A DNA stretch of 64,000 nucleotides, taken from Ceratodon purpureus (Eukaryota; Streptophyta; Bryopsida; Pseudoditrichales; Ditrichaceae). Of the stretch, positions 1-10,386 are shown one piece after another; position 1 is the first letter of the stretch, and the number at the start of each line of letters is the position of its first letter. Under the pieces are notes generated by a model. The model had not been told where the DNA came from. It searched no databases and saw only the letters and a program-made list of their open reading frames with translations. The stretch is taken from positions 10,354,896-10,418,895 of the forward strand of contig CM026422.1 of the NCBI GenBank assembly GCA_014871385.1, given 5' to 3'. A program made the position numbers and the translations under genes.

Positions 1-1103
1 CTCCTAGGTTTGAAATCACGTTAAGGTAATCCCGGGATTCACAGTCTGGTGGAGCTCGGAGTTACCTGGCGGTTCGTGTGTCAGAGGCTGGAAAACTCAG
101 CCTCCTTCGTCCCCGTCTTCTCAACTTGAGACTTCTAAGTTTTTTCGCGACCGCTTCTGTCGACTAATACTTCTCCCTTCGTTCCGGCTGCACATATCAC
201 CTGTTCGGCTGCAACCATTTGGGTGGCACCACATCGCAGTAGAAGCAGTAGCGGCTGTCTAGCAACGCAGTAGTGAGATCTCGTTTCGGGTTTATGTGTC
301 TGCAACGTCGCTGCATCCTCTTCAGGGATCCATCGTCCTGTTCGGTTTGCATTCAAGGTAGGTATAACGTGTCCGTCGTGATTTTGATTCAGATTTTAGA
401 TTCAGAAGGGTGTCGTGGGTCGGTCACGGTGAGTGGTGTGTAGGGTGGAATGTTGTTCAAGGTTTTAGCTGGTGTCAGATATCGTACTGCAGGTGGTGCC
501 TCAAACGTCGTGCAGATTTCGTTGGTCAGGTTTAGTTGATCTGTGTCTTTTTTGAAAGAGAGGCGAGGTGAGGGGCGAGTGGTAGTGTTCTTTGGTTGAG
601 ATTTCGGACTGTGCATTTGTGAATTGTTCTGGGTGGTTTGGGTCGGTTGCATTGTTCGTGTGTTTTGTCTGTTGCGATTTACTTGTTCGTTGTTTATACT
701 CAACAACATGCTCATTGCAAGCTTTGACCGCGTGGTTGGTTGGTTGTTTCTGTGGTTCTCCTCAGGGCGAATGAATGTATCGAAGCGTCGATCTCTGGAA
801 GCACTTTGGAGCTATTATGCTTTTGTGAAATATCTCTAACATACGGCGCTTGATGCTTTGTATAAGTGAACCTTCAGGTGGAAGTTATAGCTGCGAATAG
901 AAATTATGGCTTGCATCGATTCCGGATCTGAGACAAGAGTGAGGACCTGTGATTTGTCCCAATTGGAACATGCGTGATGGACAGTTGCCAATTCAACCTG
1001 CACTAAGTCTGGCTGTTGAATCGTGTCATCGATGAGCACGGCACTGGGCGTGTAAGTGCGTGGGATTGCAGAAATCACCTAATTGGACACCTCTACGGCG
1101 ATC
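1..1103 (+). other. 5' leader/promoter region of the GT47 gene
   Basis: There is no convincing protein-coding gene here. The stretch is more G/C-balanced than the A/T-rich intergenic DNA further right, as expected for promoter and 5' UTR. A plausible 5' UTR intron runs from 358 (AAG|GTAGGTATAA) to 765 (pyrimidine-rich tract ending CTCAG). Just after that acceptor, an ATG at 771 opens a 22-codon upstream ORF ending at 839, which could dampen translation of the downstream enzyme if it is transcribed. The intron and the uORF are inferred from splice-like signals only. Confidence 0.4.
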
Positions 1104-3898
1104 ATGGGGAAGAAGTATGAAAGTGGGGTGAGTTATGGATCGGTGGTGCGCAACAGATTGAAGTTTCTGATTCCTGCCAGCATACTGCTCGTGTTCGTCG
1201 TCTGGAACTCCTCTTCGCTTTCGCCCTTCGACGCCGCTTCCAATGGCCCTGTCTCTTACACCATTCTCTCAGACCAGGTATTACCTAACTTTCCATTTTG
1301 GGGTCGAATCGCCAGTTTCCGGCTGTCTTTCAGGATTTAGGCCTTCCTTCAAATCTTATGGATCCCTCCTGCAACTTCCTTCCACCACGTTTCTAGTCCT
1401 AACGAGCCCACCATTCCGCCTCCTTGAATTCATTGCACATGAATCAAAGTCGGGGTGAAGTCTCCGCATTGTGCAAGTTGCTTCGTTTTTCAGAGTGGTA
1501 AATTGTGAGGTGGGACTGAGTGGGCTGCATGTGCCACTTCCGAATATGTAGATTCTCCGATTAGTGTAAGTGTTCCGACTTTAGTAACTCGTGCCGAAAG
1601 CGTTTCTTTCTTCGCTACTTACTGGCCGAAATCTCCCGCCAGTGCACGAGTTCGTGGGTTAGTAGAGAGGGTGGGGCCGGGGCTGAGTCCGAGATTTGGG
1701 CGGTGAGATGACGATGAGCAGTAATGGGAGGTCGATAAGAAGCGACTTGAATTCCGCGGCAGCATGTGTGGTTTCCTGAATCGTATCTATCAGCTGACGC
1801 TTTACCCGAATTGCAGGATCATCACAACGTGCAAGATGGTCGACACGAAATGTCGAAGACGGAAGCCGAAGCAATCGCAGCGCAGTATGAGAATCTAAGG
1901 TCCACGACTCCGTCCCTGAGAAAACCTGACGAGACGTACGAAGACGAGTTTGAGAAGGAGACGGTTGAAGAGACTCCTGTGCGATCTGAACAATCTGAGG
2001 TAACTCCTGCAATATCTGAGGAAGCATCTCCCGCTGAAATTGAAGTTGAAGAAACCCCCGTTCTATCTGAACAGGCTCCCGGTGAGTCAGAAAAAATACA
2101 AGTGGCTCCTGCTCAGACGGATGTTTTAGAGGAGGCTCCGGCCGAAACTGTAAAATCAGTGGAGGCTCCGGCTCTAACTGAAGGGTCAAAGGAAGCTCCG
2201 GTTGTCGCAGAAGACTCAGTGGAGCGTCCAGCCCAGACTCAAGATGCTCCTCTTAAAACAGAAGAGGCTCCAAGGCAAACAGAAGCGGTTCCAGTTGAAT
2301 CTGAAGTGGTGTCGCCTAAAACTCTAGTGGCTCCCAGCCAAGCAGACCTGTCGAACCTCGAAAATGTGAGGCAGGAAGCGACTCGGAACCCGGACAGCGG
2401 TAAGACGGAGGAAGAGGAGGACGCTGCACCGGTTGTGAAGAGAATGGAGGAAGACGAGGAATTCTCACGAACTGTTGAAGAAGTGGAGACCGTAGCGGAC
2501 GAAGAGAACCCGTTAGGGATAGACCCGGAGCGACTCCCTTTAATTCTTGGGAACAAGACGCACTTGGCTGGCACCGACGAATGGAAGTTAGGTCCTCTCG
2601 GTTCCGATTTGAAGTACATGGAAGAATCGATCCGAGCAACAATGTTGCCGTACGTCACCCGGAAACCCACAAACTCGGTAGAGGAGACTTGTGAAGGGAA
2701 GTACGTGTACGTCTATGACCTTCCAGCAGAGTACAACAAGGATCTTGTGGGGCGGTGCGACAGTTTATTCTCGTGGTTTAGTATGTGTCCATACGTTGTA
2801 GATTCCGGGAGAGGTTTGCCTGTCAATGCGGTGGACAATGGGACGCAGATTTTTGTGCCGGGTAACAAATGGTTTAATACGCATCAGTATGCTCTGGAGA
2901 TGATCTCCCATGCGCGGATTTTGAAATACAAGTGTCGCACTGAGGATAGGGAGAAGGCGAATTTGTTTTACATTCCGTTCTATGCAGGGCTTGATGTGAT
3001 TCAGTGGCATTTCGATCCGAACACCACGAAAGAGAAGAAGGATGCGTTGTCGTTGAAATTGATGAGTTGGCTTGTGAAGCAAAAGGAGTTTGTGCGGCGA
3101 CAGGGCAAGGATCATGTGCTCGTGTTGGGGAAAATCTCATGGGATTTCCGGCGGCAGCCAGATGCATTCTGGGGGAGCCGTATGCTTCAGTTTCCAGAGC
3201 TGAAAGAAGTGACGAGGTTGATGATCGAGCGTGACCCGTGGTCTGATCACGACATTGGCGTCCCGCACCCGACGTACTTCCACCCGACATCCGCGTCTGA
3301 CATCGACGCATGGCTGGCGCACATTAAGTCACAGAAACGTGAATACTTGGTGACGTTTGTGGGTAAGGAGCGGAAGAACGACCCGACGAATCCCCGCACA
3401 GCGCTTGTCAGACAATGCATGAACGTGACATCGGCAGAGGACTGCAGATTCGTGGAATGCAATAAGGATAAGTGCTTACACGCTGCATTCGTGACCAGAG
3501 CCTTCTTGGCGACGCATTTCTGCATGCAACCCCCAGGCGACAGCCCCACGCGCCGCTCCGTCTTCGACTCGCTCATCGCGGGATGCATCCCAGTCTTGTT
3601 CCATCCTCAGACGGCGTACACTCAGTACCCCTGGCACTTGCCCCGGAACGAATCTCTCTATTCGGTGTACATCCCTGAGGAGGAAGTCATTAAAGGAACC
3701 GTGAACGTTGTCGACGAATTGAAGAAGATATCCGTCGAGCAACGCAACGCCATGCGGGAATATATCATCACCACGATGATTCCGGGGTTGATTTACAGCG
3801 AGCCTGGAGCCGATGTGTCTCCCTATAGAGATGCATTTGAGATTTCTCTCGACCAGGTCTTGCATCGGACGAAGCTGAGCTTGGATCAATCTCAATAA
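1104..3898 (+). CDS. GT47 exostosin-family glycosyltransferase, MUR3/XLT2-like (xyloglucan galactosyltransferase type)
   Basis: Two exons, 1104-1277 and 1817-3898, joined in phase 0 (CAG|GTATTA ... TTGCAG|GAT), encode 751 residues. The start is the ATG at 1104, which has A at -3 and G at +4; the frame is open upstream but has no earlier ATG. Residues 19-34 form one hydrophobic segment near the N-terminus, so the protein is predicted to be a type II Golgi membrane protein. Residues 59-349 are an acidic stem rich in Glu/Ala/Pro triplets. From residue 350 (CEGKYVYVYDLP) to the end lies the exostosin/GT47 domain, with FNTHQYALEMI, NLFYIPFYAGLD, FVGKER and FCMQPPGDSPTRRSVFDSL followed by AGCIPV. 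In plants this clade adds galactose or related sugars to xyloglucan side chains. The donor and acceptor specificity cannot be read from sequence. The stem is longer and more repetitive than is usual for the family. A polyadenylation-like AATAAA lies at 4307. Confidence 0.9.
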
Positions 3899-4433
3899 AC
3901 CATAGGACTTACAACTTCAACAAATCGCGAAATGTGTTGCATCGCATCGTGGAAGCCGAGTACCAGGTATATTCAACGGCGGTGGGTCACAGCGATGTCG
4001 TCCGGATGCTGTTGCTTTGTCTGGAGCATTGGAAGATTAGGGTTTACAGGGCGTAACTCCGCGTCCTTGGAACCTGCGGGTGCGAAGTGGCGCTGTCGAT
4101 TGGCAGACATACACAAACTAAAGATGAAGTGTGTACTGATTGGGAGCGAGTTCAAGCCCGCCTTGTATGTTAGATTATTTATCTAGGATAGTTCCGCTCC
4201 GGTAATCTCGAGTAGCGCAACTGTCGACAATATTTTTCTTGAAACCGGCAATGGTTTGGATCCAACTAGAATCACTCATGATCTGCAGCTTATGTTGCTT
4301 ATGAGGAATAAATGTTGAACGCAGCAGTACGCTCTAATCGATGTGTTGCAATTTATAAACGATGATCATGTTACCAAGAAAATTGTCTCCGTTGTATGCT
4401 TGTATGTCTCCTTCAAAACCCAATATTGATTGC
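3899..4433. other. 3' flank of the GT47 gene
   Basis: Noncoding. It contains an AATAAA hexamer at 4307-4312, about 400 bp after the stop codon, which would fit a 3' UTR end. Nothing else is recognisable. Confidence 0.4.
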
Positions 4434-4953
4434 GCACTGTTGCATTCATGGTCAATGTGGGTGTGAGGTCGGAATGCTCAAATCATCTGAGCACTGTTGC
4501 ATTTGTGCACTCGTGGTCGGGAACTGTGAGCTCCGAATGCCCAATCCACCTGAGCACTATTGCATTTGAAGTTGGAGACTGAGCTCGAAACGCTCTTGAA
4601 ACCACCTGAGCACTATTGCATTTGAAGTTGGAGACTGAGCTCGGAACGCTCTTGAAACCACCTGAGCACTATTGCATTTGAAGTTGGAGACTGAGCTCGG
4701 AACGCTCTTGAAACCACCTGAGCACTGTTGCATTTGAAGTTGGAGACTGAGCTCGGAACGCCCTTGAAACCACCTGAGCACTATTGCATTTGAAGTTGGA
4801 GACTGAGCTCGAAACGCTCTTGAAACCACCTAAGCACTATTGCATTTGAAGTTGGAGACTGAGCTCGAAACGCTCTTGAAACCACCTAAGCACTATTGCA
4901 TTTGAAGTTGGAGACTGAGCTCGAAACGCTCTTGAAACCACCTATGCACTAGT
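4434..4953. repeat. 56-bp tandem satellite (about seven good copies plus degenerate flanking copies)
   Basis: The heptamer GCATTTG recurs at 4562, 4618, 4674, 4730, 4786, 4842 and 4898, a strict 56-bp period. Each unit contains GAAGTTGGAGACTGAGCTC, then CGCTCTTGAAACCACCT and GAGCACTATTGC. Units differ by a few substitutions, and the last three share CCTAAGCAC or CCTATGCAC, so the array has subfamilies. More diverged copies lie at 4434-4561. There are no unique spacers, so this is not CRISPR-like. The open reading frame on the minus strand is a by-product of the repeat. Confidence 0.93.
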
Positions 4954-6230
4954 TGGAGTATGTGAGCACGTGAAGCACAGAAACAAACTGCCACTGTTTC
5001 ATTCGTGGTTGGAATACGTGAACTTGGAATGCACAAGGAACCTCCTCGTTGCGCCGCACTCTAGCACTTAAACTCAGTGCAGCTCGAGACGAGGTAAATC
5101 ATTCAGGCTCTCGAAGTGGCGGAATCATTGACAACACAAAGCCACAACTTCGGAACTCAAGAACTGTTCGTATCAACTTATTTTATTATATTTCTTGAAA
5201 CAAACAACAGTGGGTTTTATTCTCGTATGACTTCACGGCACTCATTACAAAGCGACACCGAATTGTCGCATGAGCAGTCTCGTATACCTACCAAACCACC
5301 CAGGATTCCTAGCTCAGTAGTGTACGTGAGCCAAGATCATGCATACAAGCGTATAATCGACCAGCACTTCTGTGCACACCCCTTTCACATATTGCAGTAT
5401 AAACGTAGAATCGTGGGCACATTCACTCCGAAACTTCCAACCTCGAGGGTCGAGGATAATCAATCACTTGGGGTTTCAGTTAGCGAAATCATTGTGAATG
5501 CAAAGCCAGATGGTTCGCAACCCAGTTGTATCGCTTTACGACTCATGTTATCTGAGTGACGTGATCGAATTGCCGTTTTAAGGCCCATGTCAGCAATCAC
5601 CTCGTTCACCTACTCCCGCCCGGATTCCCGCCCCTGAATAATGCACAGGTGGGGTCTGAGAGCGGCGTCGCAAAACTCGGATTGGGGAATGGAACTTGGC
5701 ACAACAACGGTGATGACAGAGTCGCAGACTTGGCCTTCTTGGCGAGCATCTCCCAGTCACTGACTGTCGCACACAAGGAGCTTGCTGCCTTCAGAAATCG
5801 TCAGGATTCAGGAGCACAACGGCATGGGCTGGCTGCAATCCTGCAGACGGCGTGTACTCTCTGAGTCTCTATCATTGCTTTCGACACAGAGCATGTTCGC
5901 TTTGCAAGATCCCACGACTTGGCCATCAGCAAAATCTGTCTCCACTGCATTAATTCATCTTCAAGTTGGTCCAAAACAAGATAACTGTTTCAGGATTCAG
6001 GAGATAGTGCGCAATTCTCTAGGCGGCGTGTGTATTCTCTCCCCCATCATTCAGATGATCTATGATTGCTTTCACTGTTCACTTCTCCTGGCGGAATAAC
6101 TTTCTAGTTTTTATCTTAAAAGTTTGATAAACTCTTTTTGGGCCCAAGTGAAATAATGTTTTTCCCGGCTGTAACTGAAACCTGAGAGTGCGGCATTTTC
6201 ACGTCACTAGCTCCACAACTGTTTAATACT
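4954..6230. other. Intergenic, with an imperfect tandem duplication of about 190 bp
   Basis: No gene is recognised. Two diverged copies of one segment lie at about 5728-5916 and 5917-6085. Shared landmarks are ACTTGGCC at the start, CAGGATTCAGGAG in the middle, and GGCGTGTGTATTCTCT or GGCGTGTACTCTCT near the end, followed by ATTGCTTTC. An open frame at 5116-5559 begins at GTG and shows no family signature; I treat it as non-genic. Confidence 0.4.
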
Positions 6231-6240
6231 GTGCCAGACT

Positions 6241-6550
6241 CCATGCAAGACTTGATGGTTTAATTGGAGTTGCCGCTGCAATGAAGGGATGGAAGGCGCC
6301 CGAATTGGTTTTCTACTGCTGGTAGAGTTAACTACAGAGAGAAGAAGAAGTAAGATTTTAGTTCCTTCTGGGTTTGAACCAAGACCTTCTGGGCCATGCA
6401 AGACTTGAAACTTCAATGCTGGTTGCGGCTGCATTGAAGGAAAGAACTGCGTCTTCAATTTTCTATTGCTGGTTGAAAATTGCAGAGTGAAGAGGAATGG
6501 AGAGACTTTGGACTTTTTTGGTTGAGGCTGTTGAAGTTTGAGCCAAGAAC
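6241..6550. repeat. Diverged tandem duplication, about 153 bp per unit
   Basis: CATGCAAGACTTGA begins at 6242 and again at 6395. In both copies it is followed by GCTGC then TGAAGG, TTTTCTA(C/T)TGCTGGT, and finally GTTTGA(A/G)CCAAGA (6371 and 6536). The copies are clearly related but well diverged. No coding function is visible. Confidence 0.6.
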
Positions 6551-6835
6551 TGTTTCTTCAAAACTCAATGACAGTAGATTATGTCAAGTCCATTGCCCAA
6601 TGGTGGAAGAGCTCATTGCCGAAGTCTTGGTTTGAAATTCTATTTGTACCAGAAAAGTCATACTTAAGTATTTGAAGACAGACTATATCCCATGTCATTC
6701 CGATGTCATTCCTGGCCCACCCACATTGGAGCACCTGTGTGGAGTAGGTATGTGGAGTACGTAACATACTAAAATAATCACTCTAGCTAATAAAATTTTA
6801 CAAAGTGGCTTGAGCAACACCTCTAGCACAATACC

Positions 6836-6903
6836 CAGGAATGCTATCTTGTGAGCGGTGAGCGGTGAGCAGTGAGCGGTGAGCACTAAATTTTCAATTT
6901 TTT
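6836..6903 (+). repeat. Left terminal inverted repeat
   Basis: The arm matches the reverse complement of 11479-11546 with only three differences, all within the outer seven bases. Its core is five tandem 7-mers (GTGAGCG, GTGAGCG, GTGAGCA, GTGAGCG, GTGAGCA) at 6851-6885, followed by CTAAATTTTCAATTTTTT. The tandem 7-mers may be transposase-binding sites (inference). Confidence 0.9.
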
Positions 6904-7099
6904 GACTATTTATTTGATATTTTGAAATGATTTTGTATGACATGGCATATAGGGGACCTATGACCGTGGAAGGTGTTTTAGGGTACATTCCCAAAAGAAT
7001 GGCTTCTAAATTGATAAATGTAGAAATTTACACCCAATTCATACCCGTATAAATTGTGATTATTTTTTCATATATCCTATCAATTCCACGCCATGAAGA

Positions 7100-7400
7100 C
7101 CAAGAGGAAAAAAAAAAAAAAATTAAAAAAAAAAAAGAGAAAAAAATAAATAAATGAAAGAAAGAAAAAAGATTAAAAATAAATAATGAAAAGGAATATA
7201 GAGAAAAAAAAAATTAAAAAATGAAGGAAAATAGGAAGAAAAGAAAGAAAAATAAATAAAACAACGAAAGAAGAAAAATAACGAATAAATAAATAAAATA
7301 AATAAAACATAAAACATAAAAAGAAATTAACAAAAAAAGATAAACAAAAAAAATGAATGCATACATATAGGAGAGAAAAAAGACAGATAAAAGAAAATTA
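7100..7400. repeat. Low-complexity A/G-rich tract
   Basis: About 300 bp composed almost wholly of A with scattered G and T (AAAGAAAG, AATAAATAAA types). It lies inside the left half of the transposon. No coding content; open frames on the minus strand are poly-Phe artefacts. Confidence 0.85.
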
Positions 7401-7583
7401 AAACAAAATTAGGTGAAGAACGGATATACACAACGGCTTTTGCAGATGAACGTGGCTTCTAGTTTTTGGGGATGAATAATTTTTCATCCAAGTGTTGGAT
7501 GACTGATTTAAAGGTGAAGAATTAATTAACTGATAGTTAATTACTCCTAAAACGGACTTGGAATTTGTGTACGTAGGAGACTC

Positions 7584-7719
7584 CAAGTAATTACTAGGGG
7601 TGCCCAAGTACCCCAAGTAATTACTACGGGTGCCCAAGTACCCCAAGTAATTACTACGGGTGCCCAAGTACCCCAAGTAATTACTACGGGTGCCCAAGTA
7701 CCCCAAGTAATTACTATGG
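7584..7719. repeat. 30-bp minisatellite, four and a half units
   Basis: The unit TTACTACGGGTGCCCAAGTA + CCCCAAGTAA repeats with an exact 30-bp period at 7591, 7621, 7651 and 7681, and starts again at 7711. Units differ only at one or two positions. Because 30 is a multiple of three, the minus strand reads a decapeptide repeat (YLGYLGTRSN), which is a consequence of the repeat rather than a protein. Confidence 0.92.
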
Positions 7720-8008
7720 GTATTTGCATAATAGGGAAGGGAAAATTACATGAGAAAGGTTTAAAGAGAACCACATTTTATTGTGATGCTTCAAGCTGTA
7801 ACCAAGGAAAGTTCAACTTCTAAAAATATTAGTACCATCTTTATAATTTAATCATGTATAAAGTCAATTTAAAATATATGACTGGTAGAGAAATTCACAC
7901 AGAAGTAGAGTAAAGTGAGGTTAAGGCAAAATATAAAATCCAAAGCCAAAGCTATCATATGATATATAAGTAGGGAAAACATAACAATATAGAGTAAATA
8001 TGCAATGA

Positions 8009-10323
8009 TCAAGTAGACATCTCGTCATCGCTACAAGTACCAATCCAACCATGATAAGAATCGCTATCACTAGATAATTCCACTCTGGCATCTTCTGCAG
8101 CTACGTCAAAATATATTTCAGCATCACGACAAATGCTATCACTGTCAGATGAAATAGATGGAGAAGGAGCAGCTAAATAAGCTTGAGCCTGCATCTCTGC
8201 ATAATGTGGAAGCTCTAAAGGTCTAACTGGACTCCTTATCTTGCTAAGATGGCGCGAGATAATAGAGCCACCAATGTCATTCTTCAACGCTTTCTTCCGA
8301 CTGCACATGACAATTTCACAGTTTAATAGAGGTTAATCAAAACTTTTTAAAAAAAATAAACAAATGTCAAACGAATGTAGAGACTTACTTACAAGAACGC
8401 TTGGGGGCGGTCTTCCTCTCAGGCTCATCATCTGACTCAACCGGACGTTTCTTCTTCGGTGAAGGCACAAGAATTGGAGTAGACTCAACCTCCTCCGTGC
8501 TTGGAAGAAGAGCAAACAACACCTGATTGTACAAGGTGGTGTCAGACTCAAAGCCTATGACATGACGCCGGAGACTCTTCGATGCTCGAATGGAAGCACC
8601 TGCACAGAAATTAGAACTCCAAGACATAAGTAAAAATTATAAAATGAAATACAAAAAACTTTTAAACAAATAAAAAAAAACAAATTAATACCTGTAGAAG
8701 CTGTGAGATCCATGACAATGTCATTCTCAACCGTGCACAAATCAATTAGAGCTTGCAAGAGGTTAGAAGTCTTCTCCCGTGCTCCTCTGAATGGCTCACC
8801 AGTCTCTGAATTAATTGTCAGAGAATCTGCAGTAATCAAATTAGTGCAATGTCCATCAGAGGAGAGCTTGATGCCTTGGGCACCAAGCTCAGCCCTATCA
8901 TGAAACTAGAACTTAGACCTTGGGACATCCTCCTCCACATTCTCCATTTTGATGAAGCACTTGACCATAAAAGTCTTGTGCTGGCGTGGATAACGATCTG
9001 GAATAGTCAAGGGAAGACCATTGATTGCAAACCACTTGGCCTCCTCCTGGAAGTTAGCCCACTCTGCCCAGGAAATAAGCTCATTCGAAATGAACTTTGA
9101 ATCAGGGTAAAATACAATCAAAGCTCCATCATCCTGCAGAAACTGCATAGCAAACTCAAAATGGGCCTTAATCCATGCAGACTCCATTTTCTTCCCTGCT
9201 GAAATCTTGGGGTGCTTGTTCCAGTAAGGAATCTCACCATCCTGCCCTAAACCTGGAACTGGCAAATCCTCTGGAACATCAAAAATGATAAGGTCCACAA
9301 CAGCCTCAGCCTCTTCACCTCCAAAATTCCTAGCCTTGGTACCAAGATTCCCCTTGATCCAATGCTTGATCTTGCTCCAAATCTCAGGCTCATCCTCCTC
9401 CGATAAAGAAGTAAACAAATCCAAAATGCCCATAGGGCAATCATTGATGATCTCAACACTAGTGTCTACCTCATCCAACTGCGAGCATGGAATCGTGTAG
9501 ATAGTCTGAGAAGGCATGGGGGTAGAAAAAAGAGGCACCTGAGGAGCTACAGGAACTATGGCAGCCTGCATGCTACTGCCTGAAGGAGAAATGCCAACAT
9601 GAGACATCAACTGCTCCGGCCCTTCCTTCAAAACTAACTTGGCCAACTCTCTGTTCCTTGCTGCCACTTCTTTCTTCAGCTTCACTTCCTGCTCCTTCTC
9701 TTTCTTCTTGTCCTCCTTCTCCTTCATCTTTGCCGCTTCCTTAGCCTTCCTCTCAGCCACCTTCTTCTTCTGTCTCTCAGAAAGGCCTGCATCATCACCA
9801 ACCTGGGAGATATCCTCCTCCAAATCCACCATGCCTTCATCCAGAAGCTGCTTCATTAAATTCTCACAACTTGCTTTAAGACCTCTCTCCTCCCAGGGCA
9901 ACTATCATTCTCCTTGAGCTCAAGGTACCAAGGACACTGAAGCAGATGAGGAGCTCCAAAATGCCTCCTCTGATAATCTGTAAAGATGCATTCACTGCTA
10001 GAGACATCGACCCACTTCTTAAACCGCTGAGGAATATCCTTCCTGTCAATGGCACCCTTAACAACCAACTCCCTCCAGAAATACCTCAAGATAGCCCGCT
10101 TCATAGCATTCTCAGCACCAGCCTGGTTGAGAAAAGGCTCTTTCTTTGTATAAGTGCCAGCCTTAGGAAAAAAACTCTTAAATGCTTTCTCCCACAAGGT
10201 CAAGGAATGAGACTCAATCCATGAGCCAATATCATCAACAGGGTTAGGTAAATCCTCTGTCCTCAAAACTATCATGTCCTCCTCTACAATCTTGTCATAA
10301 CGAATGACTGCCTCCTCCTCCAA
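8009..10323 (-). pseudogene. Class-beta DNA methyltransferase-like gene inside the transposon, broken
   Basis: Exons on the minus strand are about 10323-8692, 8599-8389 and 8300-8009, with two 92-bp introns in matching phase (ACAG|GTATTA ... GTGCAG|GT; TTGTAA|GTAAGT ... GTGCAG|TCGG). The order is an N-terminal region (DIGSWIESHSLTLWEKAFKS), a Lys/Glu coiled coil, a region with VDLIIFDVPEDLPVPG and GALIVFYPDSKF, then RGAREKT, MDLTASTG and RRHVIGFESDTTLYNQVL. Catalytic motif IV preceding the SAM-binding motif I is the class-beta order of N6-adenine/N4-cytosine methyltransferases. The expected DPPY/SPPY at motif IV reads DVPE, so catalysis is doubtful. There are two lesions: a frameshift near 9900 and an in-frame TAG at 8906, after which the same frame continues to the motif I exon. 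The tail is Ser/Asp-rich with basic KRS-NRKK. The frame opens at a possible acceptor (TTTTTTCAG) at 10324, so an upstream exon may exist. Confidence 0.75.
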
Positions 10324-10386
10324 CTGAAAAAACAATCAATTGCGGAACTCAAAACCAAGTCATGACTTTTTATATGAAGAAGGCAT

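Noticed and set aside
4557..4829. Minus-strand repetitive protein frame
   Set aside because: It is the translation of the 56-bp satellite; the period is not a multiple of three and all frames happen to be open.
4562..4953. CRISPR-like array
   Set aside because: Units abut directly without unique spacers, and the context is a plant nuclear genome.
5116..5559. 147-residue open frame
   Set aside because: It starts at GTG, has no recognisable domain, and lies in DNA with local tandem duplications; likely a chance frame.
7123..7317. Phe-rich minus-strand frame
   Set aside because: Pure artefact of the A-rich tract.
7398..7706. YLGYLGTRSN decapeptide-repeat protein
   Set aside because: By-product of the 30-bp minisatellite; no start context, promoter or splice support.
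8827..8905. A third intron in the methyltransferase gene between 8906 and 8826
   Set aside because: No donor in the required phase exists, while the frame simply continues through the TAG to the next block; an in-frame stop is the simpler explanation.
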